From: Purshia tridentata | Lineage: Eukaryota; Streptophyta; Magnoliopsida; Rosales; Rosaceae | NCBI GenBank assembly: GCA_003254885.1 | Contig: QANT01003495.1 | Span: 62,001-126,000, forward strand | DNA length: 64,000 nucleotides | Direction: 5' to 3' | The notes under the pieces: generated by a model | Told to the model about the DNA's origin: nothing | What the model saw: only the letters and a program-made list of their open reading frames with translations | Database searches by the model: none | Shown: positions 35,586 through 50,781 of the stretch, piece after piece | Layout of the letters: every line of letters starts with the position of its first letter | How positions within the stretch are numbered: position 1 is the first letter of the stretch | Position numbers and translations under genes: made by a program

Positions 35586-36640
35586 TTTCCACTCCTCACT
35601 ATCAAGTCAATGCCTACAAAGAAGGGGTTGTTTGCAATAAATGTTGGTTGCGAAATAGGAGAAACACAAATGATGAGTTGAGCTTCAGAAATAGTAAACT
35701 ACGGGCATACACATCAATGATTGAAAACTGATGTCATAGCTTTTCTTACTTGTCAACAGACACGAAGATGGTGTCGCTGTGTCAGTCTGATGTTACACAG
35801 ATGGATCGACCTGAGTCCCAAGTGAACACTGAACACAGTGACTGAGCGTGGGTCACAAATTCAAGCCAACCATGGTTAGAGTAAAAAAATTGATTCCATA
35901 CTAGTATGTATAATGTATCACATTGCTGTCCACATCGAATTTCCACATAGTTAATAAGGGAGTTATTGAAGATGTGTCCTGCATGTCACCAAAGGGTCCT
36001 TATCTAGTTAATATTAGTATTTTAATCACTCAAGCTAGGCATTTTCTGAAGCCAACAGTCAAATTGCAACAACTACAGTAAGCTTGCCAATGAGAACCAA
36101 TTTTGATGCTAAGCAGCCTAAGCTCAACCACCGCAGCTGTTTCTTTGTATGATTAAATGTTAATGTGTCAGCTAATAATACAAATTGTGACATAGGCTTG
36201 CATTAATAAATCAGTAATGGTATATGTATTATATATTTGACAATTACATCTCTCCCATAGATGGATTTGGCATGAATCCAATTTTTACAGGAGATGTGAT
36301 GAATAATGCCAACAATAAATGGATGGATTTGGCATAAATCATTGAATCCACACACTCTTAACCAACTAAAGAACCACCACAAAGATAGTTCAATAACCTA
36401 AGAACCAGGTCATCAATCAATGCGTCAGTGCTTGTTGTTGTTGAAAGGTATGTGAAGCCTCCCAATATTCCCCCAAGGTTAACCATGCAGCAATGCTATG
36501 TCTATCTGATTAGACCCAGTTTACCAGAGGATTTGAAGTCCCAAGTTTGGATGTCATCAAATTAATTCAATGTTATGTTCTTCCCACTGTCAGACTATCA
36601 CGAGCAAAAGAGAGCGGTTCGCTCATACTGCATGGGTTAA
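35586..36640. other. Urease upstream region
   Basis: 5' UTR and promoter of urease (leftward) plus non-coding DNA up to the U5 promoter. It is possible that a 5' untranslated exon lies near 35740-35790. No protein or RNA gene recognised. Confidence 0.4.
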
Positions 36641-36662
36641 GTTAAAAGAAGGTGGTACGTTG

Positions 36663-36673
36663 ATCCCACATCG
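36663..36673 (+). promoter_or_regulatory. Upstream sequence element (USE) of the U5 snRNA gene
   Basis: ATCCCACATCG is an exact match to the plant snRNA USE consensus RTCCCACATCG. It lies 30 bases before the TATA-like box, close to the spacing used for RNA polymerase II snRNA genes (U6-type Pol III genes have about ten bases less). Confidence 0.9.
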
Positions 36674-36703
36674 ACTAGAAGAGAATAGCGGGGTGACCAA
36701 GCG

Positions 36704-36713
36704 TATTATATTA
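36704..36713 (+). promoter_or_regulatory. TATA-like box of the U5 snRNA gene
   Basis: TATTATATTA, correctly placed between the USE and the RNA start about 35 bases downstream. Confidence 0.75.
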
Positions 36714-36740
36714 CAGAGCAGCAGAAATTCATTTCGACTC

Positions 36741-36866
36741 ACGGAGCCACGCGGTGAGCACAAAGCGAACTATTCTTTCGCCTTTTACTAAAGAATACCG
36801 TGTGCACGCCGCTCATAGTGGCATACGCTTATTTTTGGAGGACACTCTTCCTTGGGAGGAGAGTCC
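36741..36866 (+). ncRNA. U5: U5 spliceosomal snRNA
   Basis: RNA of the U5 snRNP, which holds the exon ends during both splicing steps. The invariant loop I is intact (CGCCTTTTACTAAAG at about 36778-36792) and sits on a pairing stem (TATTCTTT... with ...AAAGAATA). The 5' stem starts GAGCCACGCGGTGAGCAC and pairs with GTGCACGCCGCTC. The Sm-binding site TTATTTTTGG is at 36829-36838 and is followed by a 3' hairpin (GGACACTC... with ...GAGAGTCC). A sequence resembling the plant snRNA 3' box (CA..AGTGATAA) starts near 36869. Promoter elements match plant snRNA genes. The end points are estimated from the secondary structure. The overlapping open frames are not protein genes. Confidence 0.9.
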
Positions 36867-36868
36867 AC

Positions 36869-36884
36869 ACAAATCTAGTGATAA
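36869..36884 (+). terminator. Putative snRNA 3' box
   Basis: CACAAATCTAGTGATA resembles the plant snRNA 3'-end signal CA(N)3-10AGTNNAA but with one mismatch in the AGTNNAA part. Its position just after the U5 3' hairpin is right. Confidence 0.5.
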
Positions 36885-37040
36885 AATTTGGCTGCTTGCT
36901 TTGCAACTATCTTGTTTGTTCTCTGATTTCTTGCCATTTTCTCATCAACCAAACAGAGAATGTGCAAAGTTCAAGTATTTTCCTTCTTCCAATGAGCCAT
37001 GTCCATGATGATTGAAGGCAGGATAAGAAATTGAGTCATT

Positions 37041-37124
37041 TCAGCTCCACTTGAAGCGGCGGAGGATTTCCGTCATTATATCAACGGATGGTATGTCGGC
37101 CAAGGCGTCTCCGGAGCTCGCCAT
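37041..37124 (-). pseudogene. Adenylate kinase N-terminal relic
   Basis: The minus strand reads MASSGDALADIPSVDIMTE followed by ILRRFKWS and a stop. This closely resembles the N-terminus of plant cytosolic/mitochondrial adenylate kinases (MASS..LEDVPS.DLMTELLRR.KCS). In real enzymes the chain goes on with SKPDKRLI and the P-loop GPPGSGKGTQ; none of this is found before or after. There is no splice donor after the last match. About 200 bases upstream (37125-37330) are GC-richer than the surroundings and may be the copied 5' UTR. It is probably a captured or duplicated first-exon fragment. Confidence 0.62.
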
Positions 37125-37330
37125 TCTTTCGCTTTGAGAACAGCACAATGCTTGGTTTGAGAGTTCTTGGTGGGTGGGTTGGCGATGACCACATGGACAG
37201 TGGCTCGATCATCACCTTTGTTGTTACTTGCTGTATCGGAAATTGAAGTCGTTGGAGTGTGAGTCTCTATGCCTGTTCCTTGGTATGTGAAACGACCTTA
37301 ACAGAATAACAGATTCTATCCTCTGCATCA

Positions 37331-38139
37331 GACCAGTGACGATTCACTGCCCTCTCATCACTTCTCTTTGCTTAACACAAAAAGAGCGCCATTCCAATTA
37401 AAAATACTGCTTTTAGATTTCATTAATGTGACCACAAACCGATCGCTACTCATTCCCTATTAATTCCGCAAAATGATCAGCATCTTGATTAATGATGTTG
37501 ATCAATATCTAATTGTATAATAAGAGAAGGTTATCCCCTTAATCATCACAACTTCTTGATGAATATTATTAATACCAGCCAATAACTAACATTATAATAA
37601 TAAATCAATATTTACCCCTAGTGAAAAGTAAAGCAATAGTGATGGGCTAATACAGGGTGTAAATGTGGGAAAAGAAATTACATAAAAAAACCGGGTCGAG
37701 AATAAGATACAAAATCATTGGAATCAAATAAACCACTCTTAACAAAAAAATAATAATAATAATAATCAATTAAAATACTCTGGTATTATCCATAACCATA
37801 AACATCAAGCATCCATATGAAATGAGATTTGAGTTCGGTGGCATTTGATTTAAATGTAATATTCATGAGGATGATAGAATAGAAGAGAAGAAAAAATGTA
37901 TTTACAAGTTACAACACATGCTCAACACATTTTCTAAAACACTTTTTTCTTTTGGTCAATGGTATTCGACAACTTATATTGGTTTTTTTTGTTTCAAATA
38001 TTTGCAGGGGTCATGGTCCCTCTTAGTCACCCCCTCTTAGTCACTCATCTTAGTCCCTTTTATGTTCCCCCTGGCTGATCCCATCAGCAGTATCAATACA
38101 TGATGCCACTGTTTCATCAAATACAACTGGTGAATGAGC
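37331..38139. other. Intergenic, DEAH4 3' side
   Basis: AT-rich. It includes a short imperfect repeat of CTCTTAGTCAC motifs near 38020-38055, likely within or near the DEAH4 3' UTR. No gene seen. Confidence 0.4.
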
Positions 38140-42799
<4,660 letters not shown>

Positions 42800-43270
42800 T
42801 GTTGAACCAGGCCCAGCTCCAAGTTGCAGGGTGACAAGGAAGAATAGGGGGAAAGGGTTTTTGAGAATTATTTGGAAGCGAATAAAATTTAACAGAATTG
42901 TTAACGGTTTCTTTGGTACGAAAACAAAACAAAAAAGGAATAATTAGGAATAGGTCTAATTTTGAAAGATCATTTAGACTAAAACCATATAGAAATTTAA
43001 ATTAATATTTAAATTTAATTTTTTAGACTGAGGTTCAAAAAATAGACTTTTTAAAATTTTGACTCAGATTATCTCTTAAAATTAAGATAATCAATATAAA
43101 TTAATTTAAAAAATGAAAGCATATTTAATTAAAATATTCAAGATTATTTAGTTTTATATTTTTTAATTTGAAATAATAAATGATAATATCCGTTTATATT
43201 ATATAATAAAAAATATATTAACTCATAAAAAATAATCAAACAAGTAAGAGAAAAAATAAAAAATATATAT
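42800..43270. other. DEAH4 promoter and AT-rich DNA
   Basis: Upstream of the DEAH4 start codon. Very AT-rich beyond 42960. No gene. Confidence 0.4.
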
Positions 43271-43521
43271 AGGTACATTTCAATTGTACCAATATTTGGG
43301 TTAGTATATATATATTCGAGCTGCTTCATTTCCTGAGTTTTGAGGGTAAATTCCATCTTTTCATCTCATCCCCTTTTAGAGTATAGAATGTGTTCGATAG
43401 AGGCGTTATGTTAGGGTTTAGCTCTGGGATTTTGGGCAAAGCCCAAAATCCTGGAGCTAAACCATAACATGAAAGCCAACAAACCATAGTTGATCGATTG
43501 ATTGGTACAATTGAAATGTAT
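43271..43521. mobile_element. MITE-like fold-back element with nested hairpin
   Basis: The left end (43273-43293) and right end (43501-43521) are inverted copies sharing TACATTTCAATTGTACCAAT without mismatch. TA lies at each end, compatible with a Tc1/mariner-type target. Inside, at 43408-43470, is a second inverted repeat with 30-base arms (three mismatches) around a three-base loop, with arm core GGGATTTTGGGC. A diverged further copy of the right-end motif follows at about 43530-43560. No coding capacity. Confidence 0.6.
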
Positions 43522-44500
43522 TTATAAACCAAAGTCAATCGTTCGTTTGGTACAGTTAAATCTTATAATTAATTATAGGATAATATGATAATATTAATTA
43601 GGATATATAATATAATATTACAATATTAAAGTAATATACAATTAGAATAATATTATAATAATATTATGATAATATTAAGACTTACATATCATTAATTTTA
43701 GGATAATATTACATATTTTTTAAATTAAAAACATCTGAATAATATTTTTGGACCTTAGTCAAAAATAAAAAAGTATTAAGGTATTAGTCTAAGAGATGAG
43801 AAAAAATTGAACCGGCCTATAAATCACCTTTGAAATAATCCATTGCAGACCCACCACAACTAAATTGGACCAATAGTAGAAGGTGGTATCCTTATCGTAG
43901 GCCTAAGCTCGAACACACAGAAGAGCAAATGTTGCTAGGCCTAGTTACACCGAGGAAACCCAGACGTGGCCCATTAAGAACACATGGGAGGATCCTCAAA
44001 AACCTTAAAATCCAAACTAGGGGAAAGTCCACCAACGCAGTTTGGAGACCCACAGGGTACAAGAGTATTATGAGGAACACCAAAGAGATTGTGATAAACA
44101 TGAGGTTATATATATATATATCAAATTTGTTTTCTTGTTTGTAGATTGTCATAAAGCATTTAATTTGTTTGTAGTTGTTCTGAGTTGTTCTATAGGTCAA
44201 AGTAAGATTTATATATCCTGGTCATAGGCTGACTTGCACGAGCTGAATGCAGTGGCAGAACATGGACCGGCAAGTTAGTATCTCATATAATCTTATTCTC
44301 TCGCAACATACATATGTAGATCTCACCATATGAGAGAAATGTTGCGTTGGATATGTTTTGTATAAGTAAGGCTCCAGATCGAACATCCATTTCAGTAGTA
44401 TCGCCTACGAGATTCATTGCACATTCTCAACCCTATATTTATTTTTCTAAATCAAAAAAATTACTGAGATGACATTATCTTATTGTCAGAAGAGAAAGCC
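43522..44500. other. AT-rich intergenic
   Basis: Many TAATATTA-type repeats to about 43760. From about 44270 to 44470 it resembles the SINE-flanking DNA at 48400-48720 and 52600-52860, so it belongs to the tandem array that follows. No gene. Confidence 0.45.
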
Positions 44501-44509
44501 TAACAATGG

Positions 44510-44700
44510 CTTGCTTGTACTGATATAGTGATATTAGAGTGAGTATGAGTCCAAGGAGAAGCTTACTGTTGATCATCAAGTAACAGAGATACTAGAGCAC
44601 ACCATCTGAATGAGAATGAGCATGAGGAAATTAAATAACAGCTGCAATGATTTCTTTAGTTGCCCAAGGTGAGTTGAAAAAATGTCTTCATCCACAATTC
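44510..44700 (-). pseudogene. DUF247 gene 3'-end fragment
   Basis: Resembles the 3' end and 3' flank of the DUF247 gene at 49.3-49.5 kb (shared CAGCTGCAATGATTTCTTTA and GTTGCCCAAGGTGAGTTGAA). Only the last about 40 codons' worth is present, and the rest is absent. It is the third DUF247-derived piece in the window. Confidence 0.7.
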
Positions 44701-44939
44701 CACATTAAAAAAGGCTAATGACCATTTTATAAGAGGAGTTATTGAGTTCAAGTCTCATAAACAACAATTGTTGATAATAAATAAAATTAAGATTAAGAAA
44801 ATACTTTTTTTTTGGGCTGAGAATAACAACAGCTTTAAGTTACAACATCGGCTGATATGCCCAAATCTTCCAGAACCGAAAATAGCCATGGAAATTATTT
44901 GTATTCATATAAGCTACTAAAAGTCACCAAGAGGACATT

Positions 44940-45260
44940 AACCATCAGAAAATTAAAGTAGGTTGCGACTACCTTACAATTTGAATTCAGTTACTGTCAA
45001 AATTTGAGCAAAAATTTGATGGATTACACATTGCAGCTCATTCAGATTATTAGATTTATAACACCTATGAAGAGACTTTGCACTTATAACAACCTGCACA
45101 TCATACTTCACATATGAGAACACTGAGATCAGAGCAATCGGCATAGTTGGGTAGACACACAGCTTTGTGTTCACAGGCTCTCCGAGGATCCCTTCTTCGT
45201 TGAGGCCACAAGGGCTCTAGCCACAGAAAAGTAGCTTCCTGCTAGAACCTGGTGACTAGT
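44940..45260 (-). pseudogene. Last-exon fragment of the 53-55 kb membrane-protein gene (copy A)
   Basis: The minus strand reads VYPTMPIALISVFSYVKYDV, matching VYPTMLLALISAFSSVKYDM in the intact gene. It extends to the exon start (GCTAGAACCTGGTGA on the plus strand). Exons 1 and 2 are not present, and the end reads on into unrelated residues after the old stop region. It is a non-functional single-exon copy. Confidence 0.8.
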
Positions 45261-45482
45261 TAATCAAAAATCAAAGATAGGGTCACTACTAAATATTTTC
45301 ATAAGAGAAGTCCTAATAATAATAATGGAGAGAACAGCTTACGTAACATGGGCATATACATACATCTTATGTATCTATCTTACTCATTACATGCAGTCAC
45401 ATGATGAGAGATTTAGACACAACAATAGCTTGCTAGTACTGATATGAGAGTGAGTATGAGGCAAGGAGGAACTTACCATTAA

Positions 45483-46848
45483 TCATTTATGCTTCACAAG
45501 CAGAGATGATGGAGCACACTGTTTGTATGAGAGTGAGTACGAGGACAATGCAATGATTTCTTTAGTTGCCCAAGGTGAGTTGAAAAAATGTTTTCTCAAA
45601 TACAACTTCCATTTGTGCCGGGACATATTGTAGTATCTGTTCAGGTTCTCACACAAAGTGACAAAATAGAAGTAGTCCTTGGGTTCCACAACCATCGGCA
45701 AGGTTCTTAATCAGAGTACACCCCTTGCTATGGTCGCCGAGTTTATTTTCAAGAATTCCTTGCCTAACCAGCAACTCCACATCCTCTGGGGTCTTCACAA
45801 GACTATTCATTATGACAAAATAATCATTTATGTTTTTCTCTTCGTCTTTGCATTGGTTTTGTTCAAAGACAAGAAGATTTGTGATTGTAACCACTGTTTG
45901 ATCACTTATTGTTAACTTTGGAATTTCCAGAATCCCCTTACTGAATTGTATGTTAAATACTTATTCGCTTGATCCCACCCTTAACACGACTCCTGCCTGG
46001 TGAAGCTCTGTTATGCTGGGTGTGGTTAGTGTTTCGAGTTCCCTTCGATCTTCTGATTGCAATAGAGGTGGTGGATATAATTTTCTACAAAAATCAACAA
46101 AATGTTCTACTTCTATTTGAGAAGAGTGTATCTTCTTCAAAGTGTCTTCCATTACCTCTATATGCATTAGACTTTTAAAAAAATGGTTAGAAAGATCAAT
46201 TATTGAAGGCCTCTCCCTCTCAGTAATGTAAGGAGGGAATGTAAATTTTTTCAGGGTCGAAAAAATCCGTAAGAATGAAGAATGGCAGCCGATTTTCAAG
46301 CATCCGCATGTCAGGCCATACGTCATGTAACATCCAATATGCGGTCATTCTCATCTCTCAAACTGTCAGGGAAACAATACCTGAATAAGACCTCAATGAT
46401 GAAGGCAGCATCCACTAAAAGGATTCTTACAAATTCATCACTACTAAACTCAATGGTCTCTGCATAACAACCGCAAATTCTCTTCTCTGTCCTTTATCAT
46501 ATCTATACTCCTCCAAGCTTAGCGTGGTCCAATCTAAGAAAGCTTTTAGGTACCTAATTTTGTACTCGTCCATGGCTTTTAAGTCTTCTCTGCCATGGTG
46601 AAGTGGGCCTATAGAGACTACCTGAGGTGTGTAGGCCTTTTCACTTACACGCCGTTGTCGTTTGGGAACTCTGTAAATACAACAAGAAGAGGAATTGTGT
46701 ACAACTTACAATACTTCTCTCACCGAAGTAACTAATGTAGCATGATTCCCTCTTTCCATTTTTTCTCTCCGCGTGTTGTTGTGATTGAATAGATGACGAG
46801 GATGATGGCTCCTGGCACCACATCAACAAATACTTCATTACTAAAATT
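45483..46848 (-). pseudogene. DUF247 (UPF0481) pseudogene
   Basis: Close relative of the intact DUF247 gene at 49354-50781, aligned along its length. The frame is broken in several places: an 11-base deletion near 46336, a small deletion near 45693, a premature stop near 45961, and an extra base in a T-run near 46765. Still readable segments include YITERERPSIIDLSNHFFKS, DYFVIMNSLVKTPEDVELLV and WATKEIIA. The 5' end is replaced by a perfect palindrome at 46831-46878. No functional product is expected. Confidence 0.9.
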
Positions 46849-46878
46849 AAGATATATCTTAATTTTAGTAATGAAGTA
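46831..46878. repeat. 48-bp perfect palindrome without spacer
   Basis: The 24-base left arm begins TACTTCATTACTAAAATTAA and the right arm is its exact reverse complement, with no loop. In the paralogue at 50719-50755 the left arm is followed instead by CATTCCGTGATGCC, so the right arm here is an added inverted copy. Confidence 0.97.
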
Positions 46879-48540
46879 CCAAATCAACCATAATGGTGGC
46901 AGATAGTAGATATTATCCTCATTTAGATTTTTGCTTCAAATCAAAACATACTGAGGCAAATCCAAATTTCATTATAAGAAAGAACAAAATTATGCCCAGA
47001 TGAACTTTTGCTTGATTCCAATTCCCAACTACAATGAAATGTAAGAAACTTAAAGCTTCAAGACAAAGGATGACCAAATATAGCGCAATTAGTGGGGAAG
47101 GGTAGCATACAACTCAAATACTCAAAACTAATCGGCAACGAGTGAAGAGATCAAGATACATATATTGTTACGCAAGTTATAACTTTCGACGTGGGATTCT
47201 ATTATCAACAGGTACAACCCAAAAACAGATTAAGAATTGAGAAAAAGAACAGAGAAGGGAGTGAATTCGCACCTGCAAATGGTAGATATGACTAGTAATG
47301 CTGAATAGTATATGTATAAACCCAGATTGTTTGCTCCTACAGTAGATGAACGAAATAGAAATGCAGCTGCTTTCACTCTACCAGGAAAAGAAAAAAGAGA
47401 AAAAAAAGAAATAGATATGCTGTTAAGGATAGCACAACTATGGGGCTATATGTATTATGTAAGAACAAGTTGCTTGGAGCTTTGATCAACTGGTCAGAGA
47501 ATGCTTCTTTGCGTTTTCTTTTTTGTACATTTATGCATGTCTTTGACCTTTGAATAGGTAAAGCATTCCATCCTCCATCCTCCATCCCCATAAAAAAAAA
47601 AGGCCGATAGTAGAAGGTTCTCCTTACCTGTACTAAATGTAAATGACTAAATGTCGGTATCTACTCTTTATTTTCGCTGAAATTTCTACACACCCTAATA
47701 TTATTTTTCTGGACATAATTTGGTAAACAATCGGTTGAGTGTAGCATTAGTACTTAGTATTCAATGGTATTATATGGCAATTCATAATCTTGGTAAAAAT
47801 GAGATGACAGCCGCCACCCCTGACATTCGTTATGTTGGCTTTATATAACATGGAATACAGACAAAGACCCATGTACACCTTTGACTCTTAATTATGTATA
47901 TCCACTTTGTCAGATCGTCCCCTTTATTATTTTAATTCCGAAATATAAATTTATAATTAAAACTTTTCATATTTTAAATTTAATTATGAAGATTACTTTT
48001 ACAAAAATCAATCAAATTTAAAATCATTTAATTATGTAACTATTATCAAATAAATAAACGATTTTATTCATCGTTTTTAAAATTAATAACAATTGTATGA
48101 CCAAACGATTTTTGATTTAATTAGATTATTTACAAAGATAATTTTCAAATACTTATCTAAAAATCAAACGGTTTCAATCATAAAAATACACTAGAGTGAA
48201 AAAAATAAAGAAGATAATCGGTGGAGAAGGTGAATAGCATTAACTTTATGTACATATCAATTCAGCTTAACCATAAAAAAAATTATTAAAAAAAATAAAA
48301 AGGAGAATTATTGACAAGCCAGCAAGTTGATGTAATACAAACGCTACTCTTCTTATTTTCAAGAATTTTTGTATGAACCAGTCATAATGTAGGTCTTACC
48401 ATATAATAATTTCACATACACGTTATAAGAGAAAAATTTGTTCAACGAGTATCTTTTGCTTGCATTCTACGTTGCCCATGGCTGAAGAAGCACCACGAGC
48501 GCAGTATCGTTTGCTTGATTCATCTCACTTTGTCAACCCC
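46879..48540. other. Non-coding unit of the tandem array (copy A side)
   Basis: Paralogous to about 50820-52690 (shared GGTAGATATGACTAGTAATG, TTTAAACC/ATAAACCCAGATTG and AAGCCAGCAAGTTGA segments). Upstream and intergenic DNA of the DUF247 copy, AT-rich towards 48.2 kb. No gene. Confidence 0.6.
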
Positions 48541-48553
48541 ATATTTGTCTAAC

Positions 48554-48670
48554 ATTTTTTTTTTTTTTTCCAGTTACATTGGAGGGAATCAAACCTTGAC
48601 CCACTTTAATCCTAACTCTTATCACACCCACCCAACCACCTTCACCACTTAGGCTAACCCCAACGGCTTA
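48554..48670 (-). mobile_element. tRNA-derived SINE (copy B)
   Basis: The minus strand begins TAAGCCGTTGGGGTTAGCCT, with A box TAGCCTAAGTGG and a B-box-like GGTTTGATTCCC, and ends in a poly-A tail (poly-T at 48555-48569 on the plus strand). It is flanked by near-identical 13-base repeats, ATATTTGTCTAAC at 48541 and ATATTTATCTAAC at 48671. About 115 bp. Confidence 0.82.
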
Positions 48671-48674
48671 ATAT

Positions 48675-49090
48675 TTATCTAACTTTATAAATTAATGTAC
48701 TGAGATTTATACGAAATATACTCAAGAAACAACAGATAACTATAAATATTTCAGAATAATCTTGGCAAGAAAACGTACAGGTTGAAACATACAGTTTGAA
48801 CTGATTAACTGTGAGAAGTTGAGCAAAAGTTTGATGGATTACACATTTCAACTCATTCAGATTATTAGATTTTGAACACCTGTTGAGAGACTTTGCAATG
48901 GGCCTAGCAGGTGCAGTTATAACAACCTTCACAGATCATACTTCACACATGCGAACCCAGAGATCAGAGCAATCAGCATAGTTGGGTAGACATACGCAGC
49001 TTTGTGTTCACAGGCTTTCCGAGGAGCCCTTCTTTGTTGAGGTCACAAGCTAGCCACACAAAGTAGCTTCCTGCTAGAACCTAGTGACTA
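48675..49090 (-). pseudogene. Last-exon fragment of the membrane-protein gene (copy B)
   Basis: The minus strand reads TAPARPIAKSLNRCSKSNNL near its end, matching SAPARPIAKPLQRSSKS of the intact protein. The upstream part (about 48940-49075) matches the exon start (GTGTTCACAGGCTTTCCGAG). Small frame changes occur in the middle. Exons 1 and 2 are absent. Confidence 0.8.
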
Positions 49091-49353
49091 CTAATCAAAA
49101 ATCGATCAGAGATAGGGTTACTACTAGATATTTTTATAAGAGAAGGCCTAATAATTATAATGGAGAGAAAACCTTACATGTCACAAGTATATACATAATA
49201 CATACATCTTATTTATCAATCTTCTTACTCATCACGAACAGTCACATCATGAAAGATTTAGACACAAAGCCTGTTACATGAAAGTTTTACTCCTAACAAT
49301 AGTTTGCTAGTACTGATATGAGAGTGAGTATGAGGCAAGGAGGAAATTACCAT

Positions 49354-50781
49354 TCATGTTTCTCGAGCAGAGATGATGGAGAACACCGTTTGTATAAGAG
49401 TGAGTACGAGGAAAATAACAGCTGCAATGATTTCTTTAGTTGCCCAAGGTGAGTTGAAAAAATGTTTTCTCAAATACAACTTCCATTTGTGCCAGGACAT
49501 ATTGTAGTACCTGCTCAGGTTCTCACACACAGTGACAAAATAGAAGTAGTCCTTGGGTTCCACAACCCCATCGGCAAGGTTCTTAATCAGAGTACACCCC
49601 TTGCTGTGGTCGCCGAGTTTATTTTCAAGAATTCCTTGCCTAACCAGCAACTCCACGTCCTCTGGGGTCTTCACAAGACTATTCATTATGACAAAATAAT
49701 CATTTATGTATTTCTCTTCGTCTTTGCATTGGCTTTGTTCAAAGACAAGAAGATTTGTGATTGTAACCTCTGTTTGATCACTTATTGTTAACTTTGGAAT
49801 TTCCAGAATCCCCTTACTGAATTGTATGTTCAATATTTCTTCGCTTGATCCCACCTTTAACACGACTCCTGCCTGGTGTAGCTCTGTTATGCTGGGTGTG
49901 GTTAGTGTTTCAAGTTTCCTTCGATCTTCTGATTGCAATAGAGGCGGTGGATATAATTTTCTACAAAAATCAACAAAATGTTCCACTTCTACTTGAGAAG
50001 AGCGTATCTTCCTCAAAGTGTCTTCCATTACCTCTATATGCATTAGACTTTTGAAAAAATGGTTAGAAAGATCAATTATTGAAGGCCTCTCCCTCTCAGT
50101 AATGTAATGAGGGAATGTAATTTTTTCAGGGTCAAAAAGATCCCTAAGAATGAAGAATGGCAGCTGATTTTCAAGCATCCGCATGTCAGGCCATACATCA
50201 TGTAACATCCATGGTTTGTTAAATATGCGGTCATTCTCATCTCTCAAACTATCAGGGAAACAATACCTGAATAAGACCTCAATGATGAAGGCAGCATCCA
50301 CTAGAATGATTCTTACAAATTCATCACTGCTAAATTCAATGGTCTCTGCATAACAACCGCGCAGTGTCTCTTCTTTGCCCTTTATCATAATTATACAATC
50401 CTCTAAGCTTAGTGTGGTACGCTCTAAGAAAGCTTGAAGGTACCTATTTTTGTACTCTTCCATGGCTTTTAAGTCTTCCTTGCCATGGTGAAGTGGGCCT
50501 ATAGAGACTACCTGAGGTGTGTAGGCCTTTTCACTTACACGCCGTTGTCGCTTGGGAACTCTGTATATACAACATGAAGATGACAGAGGATACAACTTAT
50601 ACAATACTTCTCTCACCGAAGTGACTAATGTAGCATGATTCCCTCTTTCCATTTTTCTCTCCACGTGCTGTTGTGATTGCATAGATGACGAGGATGCTGG
50701 TTCCTGGCACCACATCAACAAATACTTCATTACTAACATTCCGTGATGCCAAATCAACCATAGATGGCTGTGAAAATTCAT
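49354..50781 (-). CDS. DUF247 (UPF0481) membrane-anchored protein
   Basis: Single-exon member of the plant DUF247 family (PF03140), mostly of unknown function; two grass DUF247 genes are the male determinants at the S and Z self-incompatibility loci, which says nothing certain about this one. Up to 475 residues. Family landmarks: SSCCIYRVPKRQR, PQVVSIGPLHHG, YAETIEFSSDEFV, WMLHDVWPDMRMLENQLPFF, ATEL-like TSITELHQAGV, YVVIMNSL-like DYFVIMNSLVKTPEDVELLV, and a C-terminal transmembrane helix (AVIFLVLTLIQTVFSIISA). The conserved frame begins near ERGNHATLVTSVREVL. The N-terminus is uncertain: ATGs lie at 50781 and 50730, while another frame reads MVDLASRNVSNEVFVDVVPG over the same DNA. A broken copy lies at 45.5-46.8 kb. 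Confidence 0.88.
   Translation of the reverse strand: MNFHSHLWLIWHHGMLVMKYLLMWCQEPASSSSMQSQQHVERKMERGNHATLVTSVREVLYKLYPLSSSCCIYRVPKRQRRVSEKAYTPQVVSIGPLHHGKEDLKAMEEYKNRYLQAFLERTTLSLEDCIIMIKGKEETLRGCYAETIEFSSDEFVRIILVDAAFIIEVLFRYCFPDSLRDENDRIFNKPWMLHDVWPDMRMLENQLPFFILRDLFDPEKITFPHYITERERPSIIDLSNHFFKSLMHIEVMEDTLRKIRSSQVEVEHFVDFCRKLYPPPLLQSEDRRKLETLTTPSITELHQAGVVLKVGSSEEILNIQFSKGILEIPKLTISDQTEVTITNLLVFEQSQCKDEEKYINDYFVIMNSLVKTPEDVELLVRQGILENKLGDHSKGCTLIKNLADGVVEPKDYFYFVTVCENLSRYYNMSWHKWKLYLRKHFFNSPWATKEIIAAVIFLVLTLIQTVFSIISARET

Noticed and set aside
36570-37015. Open frames overlapping the U5 gene
   Set aside because: They have no protein similarity and lie across a structured RNA gene and its promoter.
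44700-44790. Possible SINE tail (B-box-like GAGTTCAAGTCTC followed by an AAC/TTG-type stretch)
   Set aside because: No A box, no target duplication and no match to the SINE in the array.
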